Below are positions 51,479 through 60,072 of a DNA stretch of 64,000 nt, in pieces. This DNA is from Arthrobacter rhombi (lineage in GTDB: Bacteria; Actinomycetota; Actinomycetes; Actinomycetales; Micrococcaceae): the NCBI RefSeq assembly GCF_900163545.1, contig NZ_FUHW01000037.1, positions 1 through 64,000 on the forward strand. Direction: 5' to 3'. Both the position numbers and the translations under genes were made by a program. The notes under the pieces were generated by a model that was given only the letters and a program-made list of their open reading frames with translations, was not told the origin of the DNA and made no database searches. Position 1 is the stretch's first letter, and each line of letters opens with the position of its first letter.

Positions 51479-54400
51479 GTGACCCAGATTGCACCACCGA
51501 CCACCCAGGCCGTGACGGCCATCCTCCTCGAGGCGGGAATCGAGGTCGACACCTCACCGCGACGGTTGGCCGAGTACTCCTATGACGCCTCCAACTATCG
51601 GGTGGAACCGATCGGCGTCGTGTTCCCGCACGACGCCGATCAGGTGGCGGCAATCATCCAGGCCTGCCACGAAACCGGTACCCCGGTCACCGGCCGTGGC
51701 GGCGGCACCTCGATGGCCGGCAATGCGGTGGGCCCGGGACTGGTGATCGACACCTCCCGCTTTTTCAACGACGTCCTGGAGATCGACGAGGAGAACCTGT
51801 GGGTCGACGTGGAACCGGGGATGGTTCTGGCCACGCTCTCGGCCCGCATCGAGGCCCACACCTCGGGCCGGCTCACCTTCGCCCCCGATCCGTCCTCGAA
51901 AAACCGGGCCACCGTCGGTGGTGCCATCGGCAATGATGCCTGCGGGAACCACTCGGTGCGCTACGGGCGGACCAGCGACCACGTCGTGGAGATCGACCTG
52001 GTCACCGTCGAGGGCCGCCGACTCACGGCCACCGCTTCCGGGGTCCGCGCCACGAACGCGAACGACGTCGCCGCGGTGCGCCATGCCGCCGCGATGACGG
52101 ACTCGCTTGAGTCGCTGGTGCAGGAGAACCTTGCGGGGTTCCGCACCGATCTGGGGCAAATCCAGCGTCAGGTCTCCGGCTACCATCTGGAGCATCTGCT
52201 GCCGGAAAAGGGGTTCAACATCGCCCGGGCCTTCGTCGGTTCGGAAGGGACCTGCGGTCTGGTCGTCCGCGCCCGGATGGCCCTGGTGCAGAAACCGGCG
52301 AGCGCGCTGCTGCTGTGTGTCGGCTACCCGGACGTCGTCGAGGCCGCCCGCGATATTGAAACCATCCTGGAGTTCTCCCCGGCCGCCGTCGAGGGGATCG
52401 ACGACGCCATCGTGGCCACCATGAAGTCCCGGCGCGGGGAGGACTCCGTCACGGGCCTGCCCGAGGGCAAAGCCTGGCTCTACATCGACCTGGACGGGAC
52501 CGACCCGGAATCGGTTCGGACCCAGGCCGGGAACCTGCTGGAAAAGTTGCGTGGCATCGGGCGGATGGTCGATGGCCGGGTGGTCCCCGACACCGTCGAA
52601 CGTGCCTCCCTCTGGAGGGTCCGCGAGGACGGTGCCGGCCTCTCGGCCCGGCTGTCCACCGGCGGGGAATCCTGGCCCGGCTGGGAGGACTCTGCCGTCG
52701 CGCCCGCGAAACTGGCCGATTATCTGGCTGACTTTCGTGACTTGTTGGCCGACCATGGGCTCCAAGGGGTCATGTATGGGCACTTCGGCGCCGGCTGCAT
52801 GCATGTGCGCATCACCTACGATCTGCGCAGCGACGCCGGCCGGAAGGTCTTCCGTGAATTTACGGCGGCCGCAGCGGCGCTGGTCGTCTCCCATGGCGGT
52901 TCGCTCTCCGGGGAGCACGGTGACGGCCGGGCCCGCTCGGAATTCCTGCCGTTGATGTACTCCCCGGCGATGCTCACTGCCTTCGAGGACTTTCGTGCCA
53001 TCTGGGATCCGACGGGGTTGTTGAACCCCGGGGTGATGACCAGCCCCGACGCCTTCGATGAGAATCTGCTGCTGGCCGGGGTGCCCGAACGCCAGTGGCG
53101 GACCAGCTTCGATCTGACCCCCGCCTCGGGAAAAACCGGGGATGGGCTCGATCCGTTCGTCCGCGCGGTCCAGGGCTGTATCGGCATCGGGCGTTGCCGT
53201 TCGGCCACCGGTGGGGTGATGTGCCCCAGCTACCGGGCCACCGGGGACGAGAAGGACTCCACCCGCGGCCGCTCCCGCGTACTGCAGGATATGGTCCGCG
53301 GTGCGAAGACCGTCGAAGAGGGCTGGAAATCCAAGGAGGTCCGCGAGGTCCTGGACCTGTGCCTGTCCTGCAAGGCCTGCTCGACCGACTGCCCGACCGG
53401 GGTGGATATGGCCACCTATAAATCCGAGTTCTTCTCCCACTACTACGCCGGGCGCATGCGCCCGCTCTCGCACTTCTCGCTGGGCTGGCTGCCGCGATGG
53501 CTCAAGATCACCGGACGGGTCGCCCCACTGGTCAACGCCGTCATGGGCTCACCGCTGGGCAAGCTCGTCTCCGCCGCCGGCGGGTTGACCACCCAACGTG
53601 CGCTGCCGCGTTTCGCCTCCGGGTCGGCCTGGCGCCGCGAGGTCGACGCGGCCCTGGCCGCCGCACCGCGACAGCGGGTCGGACCGCCGCGCACCCTCGC
53701 CGGTTCCGGGGCCCGGACGCCACGGGCTACCGCCACCGAGAACGACGCCGTGGCGGGTCGCGACACCGCGGGCGCCGTCTTGTTCGTGGACACCTTCACC
53801 CGCGGCTTCCGCCCCGAAGTCGCCGGGGCCGCTGCCCGGGTGATGGTCGGCACCGGGGAACCGGTCACCTGCTCGGCCGAGGCCTGCTGCGGGTTGACCT
53901 ATATCTCCACCGGACAGTTGGGGACGGCCCGCCGCCTGCTGAACCAAGCGGCCCGCGTCCTCGACGACGGAACCGAACGCCCAATCGTCGTCATCGAACC
54001 CAGTTGCGCCGCCGCCTTGTCCAAGGACCTGCCCGAACTCGTCCACACCGACGCCGCCCGCCGGGTTGCGGCCCGGGTCCGGAGCTTCGCCGGGCATATC
54101 GCCGCCCTGGCCGCCGACGGGTGGACTCCGGCCCCGGCCGCCCCCGTCCCCGCCTCAGTGGTCTTGCAAACGCACTGCCACGAATACTCGGTCTTCGGTG
54201 CCGCCATCCAACGCCGGGCCCTGGCAGCCCTGGGTGTCGCCAATGTCACCGATGCCACCGGTTGTTGCGGGGTCGCCGGGAACTTCGGCTTCGAGGCCGA
54301 TCACTACGAGGTCAGCATGAAGGTCGCCGATCTGGCTCTGGCTCCTGCCATGGCCGACAGCGAGCCGGAGGTCCCCGTCCTGGCCGACGGCTTCTCCTGC

Positions 54401-54520
54401 ACCATGCAGGTCGCCCAGCTCGACGCCGGCCGCCGCGGCCTGCATCTGGCCGAACTGCTCGACCCCCAATCAGCCACCGACCACCTCCGTTCCACCACCC
54501 ACCCGAAGGAGCACCCATGA
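51479..54520 (+). CDS. FAD/4Fe-4S D-2-hydroxyacid dehydrogenase (YdiJ/DLD-like)
   Basis: 1013 aa, like E. coli YdiJ (about 1018). Domains: FAD_binding_4 (about 40-190; VTGRGGGTSMAGNAVGPGLVID), FAD-oxidase C-terminal domain (about 270-530; MYGHFGAGCMHVRI, SLSGEHGDGRARSEF), two ferredoxin-type Cys clusters (CIGIGRCRSATGGVMCPSY; CLSCKACSTDCPTGVDM), and two CCG motifs (AEACCGLTYI; TGCCGVAGNFGFE). It oxidises D-2-hydroxyacids (lactate, 2-hydroxyglutarate or similar) and passes electrons on. GTG start. Its stop overlaps the aldehyde dehydrogenase start by 4 bases. Confidence 0.9.
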   Translation: MTQIAPPTTQAVTAILLEAGIEVDTSPRRLAEYSYDASNYRVEPIGVVFPHDADQVAAIIQACHETGTPVTGRGGGTSMAGNAVGPGLVIDTSRFFNDVLEIDEENLWVDVEPGMVLATLSARIEAHTSGRLTFAPDPSSKNRATVGGAIGNDACGNHSVRYGRTSDHVVEIDLVTVEGRRLTATASGVRATNANDVAAVRHAAAMTDSLESLVQENLAGFRTDLGQIQRQVSGYHLEHLLPEKGFNIARAFVGSEGTCGLVVRARMALVQKPASALLLCVGYPDVVEAARDIETILEFSPAAVEGIDDAIVATMKSRRGEDSVTGLPEGKAWLYIDLDGTDPESVRTQAGNLLEKLRGIGRMVDGRVVPDTVERASLWRVREDGAGLSARLSTGGESWPGWEDSAVAPAKLADYLADFRDLLADHGLQGVMYGHFGAGCMHVRITYDLRSDAGRKVFREFTAAAAALVVSHGGSLSGEHGDGRARSEFLPLMYSPAMLTAFEDFRAIWDPTGLLNPGVMTSPDAFDENLLLAGVPERQWRTSFDLTPASGKTGDGLDPFVRAVQGCIGIGRCRSATGGVMCPSYRATGDEKDSTRGRSRVLQDMVRGAKTVEEGWKSKEVREVLDLCLSCKACSTDCPTGVDMATYKSEFFSHYYAGRMRPLSHFSLGWLPRWLKITGRVAPLVNAVMGSPLGKLVSAAGGLTTQRALPRFASGSAWRREVDAALAAAPRQRVGPPRTLAGSGARTPRATATENDAVAGRDTAGAVLFVDTFTRGFRPEVAGAAARVMVGTGEPVTCSAEACCGLTYISTGQLGTARRLLNQAARVLDDGTERPIVVIEPSCAAALSKDLPELVHTDAARRVAARVRSFAGHIAALAADGWTPAPAAPVPASVVLQTHCHEYSVFGAAIQRRALAALGVANVTDATGCCGVAGNFGFEADHYEVSMKVADLALAPAMADSEPEVPVLADGFSCTMQVAQLDAGRRGLHLAELLDPQSATDHLRSTTHPKEHP

Positions 54521-56007
54521 CCACCGAGACCTCCAGCTCATCCGTCGCCGAGTCAGCCCGTCGTGGCGTCTCGGGCATCAGCACCGACCTGTTCATCAAC
54601 GGTGAATGGGTCCCCTCCGCCTCCGGGAGGCGCTTCGACGTGGTGAACCCGGCCACCGAGGAAGTGATCACCACGGTGGCCAACGGCAACGCCGATGACG
54701 CCCGGCGGGCCATCGAAGCAGCCGGTGCCGCCCAAAAGGACTGGGCGGCCACGCCCCCACGGGTCCGCAGCGAGATCCTGCGCCGGGCCTACGACCTGAT
54801 CATGTCCCGGCAGGACGAATTGGCCCTGGTCATGACCACCGAAATGGGTAAGCCGTTGGCCGAGGCCCGCGGCGAGGTCGCCTACGCCGCCGAATTCTTC
54901 CGCTGGTTTTCCGAGGAAGCCGTGCGTATCGGCGGAGACCAGATGGTCACCGGGGACGGCGCCAACCGGATCATGGTCTCCAAGGAGCCCGTCGGGCCCT
55001 GCGTGCTGGTCACTCCCTGGAACTTCCCGCTGGCCATGGGCACCCGCAAGATCGGTCCGGCCATCGCCGCCGGCTGCACCATGGTCTTCAAACCAGCCAA
55101 CCTGACCCCGTTGTCCTCACTGGCCCTGGTGGACATCCTGATCGAGGCGGGTCTGCCCGCCGGGGTGCTGAACGTGGTGTGCACCAAATCAGCTTCCGAG
55201 GTCGTCACGCCGTGGATGGAATCGGGGATCGCCCGCAAGGTCAGCTTCACCGGTTCCACCGGGGTCGGGATCCGGCTCCTGGAGCAGGCAGCCCAGAACG
55301 TCATGCGCTCCTCGATGGAGCTCGGCGGCAACGCACCGCTGATCGTTTTTGAGGACGCCGACTTGGACCGTGCCGTGGAGGGCGCGTTCGCCGCGAAGAT
55401 GCGCAATATGGGCGAAGCCTGCACCGCGGCGAACCGGATCTTCGTGCAATCCTCCGTCGCCGAGGAATTCGCCGCGATGCTCGCCCGGCGATTGGGGGCA
55501 CTGACCGTGGGTAACGGCGCCATCGACGGAACCGACGTCGGCCCTCTGGTCGAAGAGAAGGCGCTGACGAAGGTTCAGGAACTGGTGGATGACGCCGTGG
55601 CCAAGGGGGCCCGTGTGGTGTGCGGCGGTTCCCGCCCCGAGGGCGCCGGCTACTTCTACTCCCCCACGGTGCTCACCGGCGTGGACCCCTCGGCCCATCT
55701 GATGACCGAGGAGATCTTCGGCCCCGTGGCCCCACTGATCCCCTTCGACACCGAGGACGAGGTCGTGGCCATGGCCAACGACACCCCGTGGGGGCTGGCC
55801 GGATACCTCTTCACCCAGGACCTGGACCGGGCCTTCCGTGTCGGGGATGCCCTCGAAGTGGGCATGGTCGGACTGAACACGGGCATCGTCTCCAACCCCG
55901 CAGCACCTTTCGGCGGTATCAAGGCCTCGGGGCTTGGACGCGAGGGCGGCCGGGTCGGCATCGAGGAGTTCCTCGAAACCAAGTACATGGCCATGCCACG
56001 CCGATAG
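54517..56007 (+). CDS. NAD(P)-dependent aldehyde dehydrogenase (GabD/DoeC-like)
   Basis: 496 aa. The NAD fold begins at VTPWNFPLAMGTRKIGPAIAAGC. The catalytic Glu is in MELGGNAPLIVFEDADLD and the catalytic Cys in NMGEACTAANRIFV. Overall it is most like succinate-semialdehyde dehydrogenase GabD, the same group as DoeC, which oxidises aspartate semialdehyde to aspartate in ectoine breakdown. Gene context (aminotransferase upstream, doeA downstream) favours that substrate. Translationally coupled to the YdiJ-like gene. Confidence 0.92.
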   Translation: MTTETSSSSVAESARRGVSGISTDLFINGEWVPSASGRRFDVVNPATEEVITTVANGNADDARRAIEAAGAAQKDWAATPPRVRSEILRRAYDLIMSRQDELALVMTTEMGKPLAEARGEVAYAAEFFRWFSEEAVRIGGDQMVTGDGANRIMVSKEPVGPCVLVTPWNFPLAMGTRKIGPAIAAGCTMVFKPANLTPLSSLALVDILIEAGLPAGVLNVVCTKSASEVVTPWMESGIARKVSFTGSTGVGIRLLEQAAQNVMRSSMELGGNAPLIVFEDADLDRAVEGAFAAKMRNMGEACTAANRIFVQSSVAEEFAAMLARRLGALTVGNGAIDGTDVGPLVEEKALTKVQELVDDAVAKGARVVCGGSRPEGAGYFYSPTVLTGVDPSAHLMTEEIFGPVAPLIPFDTEDEVVAMANDTPWGLAGYLFTQDLDRAFRVGDALEVGMVGLNTGIVSNPAAPFGGIKASGLGREGGRVGIEEFLETKYMAMPRR

Positions 56008-56016
56008 GCGTCATGC

Positions 56017-56056
56017 TTGCCAGTGACCTGAACCACAACCTAGAATTGTAGACAAT
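56017..56056 (+). promoter_or_regulatory. doeA promoter with overlapping GntR-type operator
   Basis: TTGCCA (56017-56022)-N18-TAGAAT (56041-56046) is a good promoter. The palindrome ATTGT-AG-ACAAT (56045-56056) covers the end of the -10 box and the expected start point, so a bound repressor would block initiation. Ribosome site AAGGAG at 56072-56077. Confidence 0.7.
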
Positions 56057-56082
56057 CTACGATGGGTAGTTAAGGAGCTTGA

Positions 56083-57579
56083 ATGGTACAAACGGGCTTC
56101 GCCCCCATGCTCTTCTCAACCGAAGAGTACGCCGCACGATTGGCCGCGGCACGGGTGCGCATGCAAGAGCAGGGCCTCAGCGCGCTGATCGTCACCGATC
56201 CAGCGAACATCTATTACCTGACGGGGTACAACGCCTGGTCGTTCTACACCCCGCAAATGGTCTTCGTCCCCATGGAAGGGGACATGATCCTGTTCACCCG
56301 TGAGATGGACGCCAACGGGGCGTTCCGCACCACCTGGCTGGATTCGGATAATATCGTAGGGTATCCGGAACGCTACGTGCACCGCCCTCACCTGCACCCC
56401 TTCGACTGGGTCGCCTACGCACTGCGCGCCAGGTATCTGATCGCCCCGGCCACCAAAGGCTGTGTGGGGTTGGAGATGGACGCCCATTTCTTCTCCCCCA
56501 AGGGCTACCGTTCACTGGTCAACGCCTTGCCCGAATGGACGCTGGTCGACTGCTTCGAACTGGTCAACTGGGTCAGGGCGATCAAGTCACCAGCGGAGAT
56601 CCAGCTGATGCGCCAGGCGGCGGTGGTCACCAACATGGCGATGCACGCGGCCCAGGACGCCATCGAAGTCGGCGCCCGGCAATGCGACGTCGCCGCGGCG
56701 ATCACCAACGCACAGATCCGTGGCACCGAGGAGTTCGGCGGTGACTACACGGCCATCGTTCCGATGCTCCCCACCGGCGAGTCAGCCGACACCCCGCACC
56801 TGACCTGGAACAACGAGACGCTCGAGAAGGATCAGGCGATGATCGTGGAGCTGGCGGGGGCCTACCAGCGTTACCACGTCCCCATGGCCAGAACCTTCAT
56901 GACCGGCACCCCCACCGCGCAGCTGGCCCATTTGTCTCAGGCCACCGACCACGCGTTGGCGGCGGTACTGGAAACGGTGCAGCCCGGGACCCCGGTGCAG
57001 GAACTTTCGCAGGTCTTCAACCGCACGCTCTTCGAATACGGTTACGAGAAGGCTTCAAGGATCGGCTACTCCATCGGTGTTGGCTATCCCCCGGACTGGG
57101 GCGAGCGGACCATCTCCCTACGCAGTGAGGATCAGACGCTGTTGGCCGAGAACATGACGTTCCACCTGATGTGTGGCATGTGGATGGACGGTTACGGCTA
57201 CGAGGTCTCCGAGGCCATCCGGGTCACCGATAGCGGTGTCGAGACCTTTACGTCCTTCCCGCGTGGGCTCGTCCCCGCCGGCCGGGCCGGGCACGAGGCA
57301 GCGCAGTCGATCAGCCTCTTGGGCAACCCCGGCGAGCGCGCGGTCTCGAACGCACCGGGCCTGCCCGGGATGACTCCTCCGACCAACGAACCGCGCCGTC
57401 CGGCCACCCCGCGTTTCGGGTTCACCACCCCGGAGGAGTCCACCCTGACCGGTTCGATGAACATTGTGGCACGCAATGCCGAGGCCGCCGATAGCGATCC
57501 GGCCCGACCCACCACCCCGCCGCTGGAATCCCTCGAGGACGACAGCGACACCGATCACCCCACGAAGGAGACACCATGA
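56083..57579 (+). CDS. doeA: ectoine hydrolase DoeA (M24 family) with long C-terminal tail
   Basis: 498 aa. Residues 1-397 follow DoeA/EutD closely: FSTEEYAARLAAAR, IVTDPANIYYLTGYNAWSFYTPQ, MDANGAFRTTWLDSDNIVGYPERYVHRPHLHPFDW, GGDYTAIVPMLPTGESADTPHLTWN, YQRYHVPMARTF and YSIGVGYPPDWGERTISLR. The enzyme opens the ectoine ring to N-acetyl-2,4-diaminobutyrate. The last ~101 residues (from 57274) are a Pro/Thr/Asp-rich tail not present in the family as I know it. Start ATG with AAGGAG 5 bases upstream; stop overlaps the next gene (ATGA). Confidence 0.88.
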   Translation: MVQTGFAPMLFSTEEYAARLAAARVRMQEQGLSALIVTDPANIYYLTGYNAWSFYTPQMVFVPMEGDMILFTREMDANGAFRTTWLDSDNIVGYPERYVHRPHLHPFDWVAYALRARYLIAPATKGCVGLEMDAHFFSPKGYRSLVNALPEWTLVDCFELVNWVRAIKSPAEIQLMRQAAVVTNMAMHAAQDAIEVGARQCDVAAAITNAQIRGTEEFGGDYTAIVPMLPTGESADTPHLTWNNETLEKDQAMIVELAGAYQRYHVPMARTFMTGTPTAQLAHLSQATDHALAAVLETVQPGTPVQELSQVFNRTLFEYGYEKASRIGYSIGVGYPPDWGERTISLRSEDQTLLAENMTFHLMCGMWMDGYGYEVSEAIRVTDSGVETFTSFPRGLVPAGRAGHEAAQSISLLGNPGERAVSNAPGLPGMTPPTNEPRRPATPRFGFTTPEESTLTGSMNIVARNAEAADSDPARPTTPPLESLEDDSDTDHPTKETP

Positions 57580-58838
57580 CCACCGTGAACCTGCCGCTCG
57601 CCGGCCGCGCCGAGAACCTCGTGGGCTCCGTCATCGACTCGAGCACGTCGCTGCTCGCAGCCCAGAAGCACGACGTCATCCGGTTCGCCATGGGCGCCCC
57701 GGCCGACGAGTTCGTCCCGGTGGAGACGTTCACCGAGATCGCCTCCAGCGTCCACGACGCCTCCTCCTTCACCTACGGCGCCTCCGAGGGCGAACCCCGT
57801 TTGATCACGGCGCTCGTGGACTATCTGGCCACCACTGCGGAGCCGACCAGCGCCGAAAGGATCAGCATCACCTCGGGAGGCATGCAGGGCCTGGATATCG
57901 CCTGCAAACTCTTTGTCGACCCGGGCGATCTGGTCATCGTCGAATCTCCGACCTACACCAACGGTTCGGCTACCGCCCTGAGCTACGGCGCCGAACTGCT
58001 CGAGGTGCCAATGGATCAGGACGGGATGGATGTCGATGAACTCGAACGCCTCGTCGACGCCGCGGGCCGCACCCCCAAGGCGATTTACACGATCCCGAAC
58101 TTCCAGAACCCCTCGGGCACCACGCTGTCGCTGGAACGCCGTGAACGTCTCATCGCCCTGGCCCGCCGATGGGGTGCGGTCATCATCGACGACGACCCCT
58201 ACGGGCTGCTGCGTTTCGCCGGTGAGGACCTGCCCGGGTTCCGCGAGCTCAGCGAGAATGATCCGCTGGTGTTCTCTGTCAGGACCTTCTCCAAGATCCT
58301 GGCTCCGGGCCTGCGGGTGGGCTGGATCGACGCCGACCCGTCACTGCAGCACCTCATCATCAACGCCAAACAGGCGATGGACACCTGCACCAACGTGCCG
58401 GCCCAACATGTGGTGGCCGAATACCTGGTCCGCGGGATCCTCGATGAGCATTTGACGTTCCTGCGCGGGGAATACCATGCCCGGCGTGACGCCATGCAGG
58501 CCAGCCTGGAGAAGCATTTGGGCGGGCGGATCCGCACCACCCATCCGGATGGCGGCTTCTTCCTCTGGGTCACGCTGACCGGGGAGGATGCTGCAGTGGA
58601 TACCCGCCGGCTGTTCGAGATCGCCCTGGCCGAAGGCGTGGCCTTCATCCCCGGCCCTGCCCTGTCAGCCGGGGGTCGCTTCGCCTCGGCGTTCCGGCTC
58701 TGCTTCGCCTCCACCGGACCGGAGCGCACCGATGCCGGCGTCCAACGCCTGGTCACCGCCCTGGACCTGGCCCTGGAAGAGACACGGCAACCCGAGGCCT
58801 CGGCCGCCGGTTCCACGTCCGCCCCGGGACGTGGCTGA
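57576..58838 (+). CDS. class I/II PLP aminotransferase (2-aminoadipate/MocR-enzyme type)
   Basis: 420 aa. It lacks the winged-helix domain of MocR/EnuR regulators and is an enzyme: FTYGASEGEPRLITALVDYL, SGGMQGLDIACKLFVDPGDLVIVESPTYTNG, NFQNPSGTTLSLERRERL, DDDPYGLLRF and the PLP Lys in RTFSKILAPGLRVGWI. The nearest families are LysN/2-aminoadipate and aromatic aminotransferases. In this cluster it could transaminate aspartate or 3-hydroxyaspartate. That EnuR, the classical ectoine regulator, has the same fold is a point of interest. It is coupled to doeA (ATGA overlap) and abuts the M20 gene. Confidence 0.88.
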   Translation: MTTVNLPLAGRAENLVGSVIDSSTSLLAAQKHDVIRFAMGAPADEFVPVETFTEIASSVHDASSFTYGASEGEPRLITALVDYLATTAEPTSAERISITSGGMQGLDIACKLFVDPGDLVIVESPTYTNGSATALSYGAELLEVPMDQDGMDVDELERLVDAAGRTPKAIYTIPNFQNPSGTTLSLERRERLIALARRWGAVIIDDDPYGLLRFAGEDLPGFRELSENDPLVFSVRTFSKILAPGLRVGWIDADPSLQHLIINAKQAMDTCTNVPAQHVVAEYLVRGILDEHLTFLRGEYHARRDAMQASLEKHLGGRIRTTHPDGGFFLWVTLTGEDAAVDTRRLFEIALAEGVAFIPGPALSAGGRFASAFRLCFASTGPERTDAGVQRLVTALDLALEETRQPEASAAGSTSAPGRG

Positions 58839-60044
58839 ATGGCAGAGACGGCGACCGGCGCCACCGCGTGGCAGGTCGACACCTCGGTTCTCACTGCCCT
58901 GACGATCGAGCTGGTCAACGCCGGCGGGGTCAACCCGGGGGGAACCGAACAGGCCACCGTGGACGTCCTCGTCGCCGAAGCGCGGCGACGAGGACTTCAG
59001 GTCACCACCCGTGAGGTCGAACCCGGTCGACCCAATGTGTTCATCACCCTGCCCGGCGGGCAGGGGCCCGGGCTGCTCTTTCTGGGGCATTCCGACGTCG
59101 TCCCCGTCGGCGACGGATGGGACCGTGATCCCTTCGACGCCTATGTGGCCGACGGCCGTCTCTTCGGTCGTGGTGCCACCGACATGAAGGGCGGACTGGC
59201 GGCCATCCTGACCTCCATGACCATGCTGCACGACGCCGGAACCCAGCTTTCGGGACCGGTCACCTTGGCCTGCCTGGTCGACGAAGAGGAGACCGGGGCG
59301 GGGATCCGGGCTCTGGTGGCCGACGGGCTGGACCACCCATATCTGGGCTGTGTGGTCGCCGAACCGACCGATCTGGAAACGGTCATCGCCTGCCGCGGGG
59401 ATTCCTATCTGGAGGTCGAGGTGACGGGGCAGGCCGCCCATTCGGGCCGCCCGAGCGACGGACGTAACGCGATCGACGCGGCGGTACGGATCTGCAACCT
59501 GGTGACCGCAGACCAGGAGCGCCTGCGGGCGGAGAACGATCCGCTGCTGGGGTATGCCACCTGGAACACCGGAATGGTTTCCGGCGGCCGCGGCACCTCG
59601 ATGGTCGCCCCCGAAGCCCATCTATGGTTTGACCGTCGACTCATGCCCGGTGAGGACACCACCTCCATCCGCGAAGACCTGCTCTCCCGCATCGATGCCG
59701 CAGGCATCACCGGGGACGGGATTTCCGTTCAGCTGCGCACCACCATGGAAATGCCGGGGTTCCGCACCGAGCCCGACCACCCCCTGGTCACCGCGGCCCT
59801 CGCCGCACTGGCCGAGGCCGGCGTGCAGACCCGCGTCTCGGGCTGGACCGCTTCCTGTGACGGCGGATTCATTTCCCGCGACCTGGGGATCCCGAGCATC
59901 GTGCTGGGGCCCGGCGAGCTCAACGAGGAGGCGCACCAACCGAACGAATCGGTTCGCGTATCCGAAGTTATCGCAGCAACCCGCGCATATGGCATGCTGA
60001 TATCCACCTTGCTGAACCCCGATTACGGCGCATCCGGCGCCTAG
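58839..60044 (+). CDS. M20 metallopeptidase (ArgE/DapE type), candidate N-acetyl-diaminobutyrate deacetylase
   Basis: 401 aa. The zinc-site motifs are complete: GHSDVVPVGDGWDRDPF (His, Asp), RGATDMKGGLAAIL, DEEETGAG (catalytic Glu pair), AHSGRPSDGRNAID (dimerisation-domain His) and a late His in NEEAHQPNESV. ArgE removes acetyl from N2-acetylornithine, a homologue of N-acetyl-2,4-diaminobutyrate with one more carbon. Since no DoeB (M14/AstE-like) gene is seen nearby, this protein is a good replacement candidate. Its ATG follows the aminotransferase TGA directly. Confidence 0.9.
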   Translation: MAETATGATAWQVDTSVLTALTIELVNAGGVNPGGTEQATVDVLVAEARRRGLQVTTREVEPGRPNVFITLPGGQGPGLLFLGHSDVVPVGDGWDRDPFDAYVADGRLFGRGATDMKGGLAAILTSMTMLHDAGTQLSGPVTLACLVDEEETGAGIRALVADGLDHPYLGCVVAEPTDLETVIACRGDSYLEVEVTGQAAHSGRPSDGRNAIDAAVRICNLVTADQERLRAENDPLLGYATWNTGMVSGGRGTSMVAPEAHLWFDRRLMPGEDTTSIREDLLSRIDAAGITGDGISVQLRTTMEMPGFRTEPDHPLVTAALAALAEAGVQTRVSGWTASCDGGFISRDLGIPSIVLGPGELNEEAHQPNESVRVSEVIAATRAYGMLISTLLNPDYGASGA

Positions 60045-60072
60045 CCCACCGACGGCCGAAAGGCGAACGATC

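Noticed and set aside
51554-53473. 639-codon open frame on the - strand over the YdiJ-like gene
   Set aside because: Antisense shadow; the + strand frame carries all FAD and FeS motifs.
57576-58838. EnuR/MocR-type ectoine regulator
   Set aside because: The protein has the aminotransferase fold but starts directly with it; no winged-helix domain precedes it, so it is treated as an enzyme.
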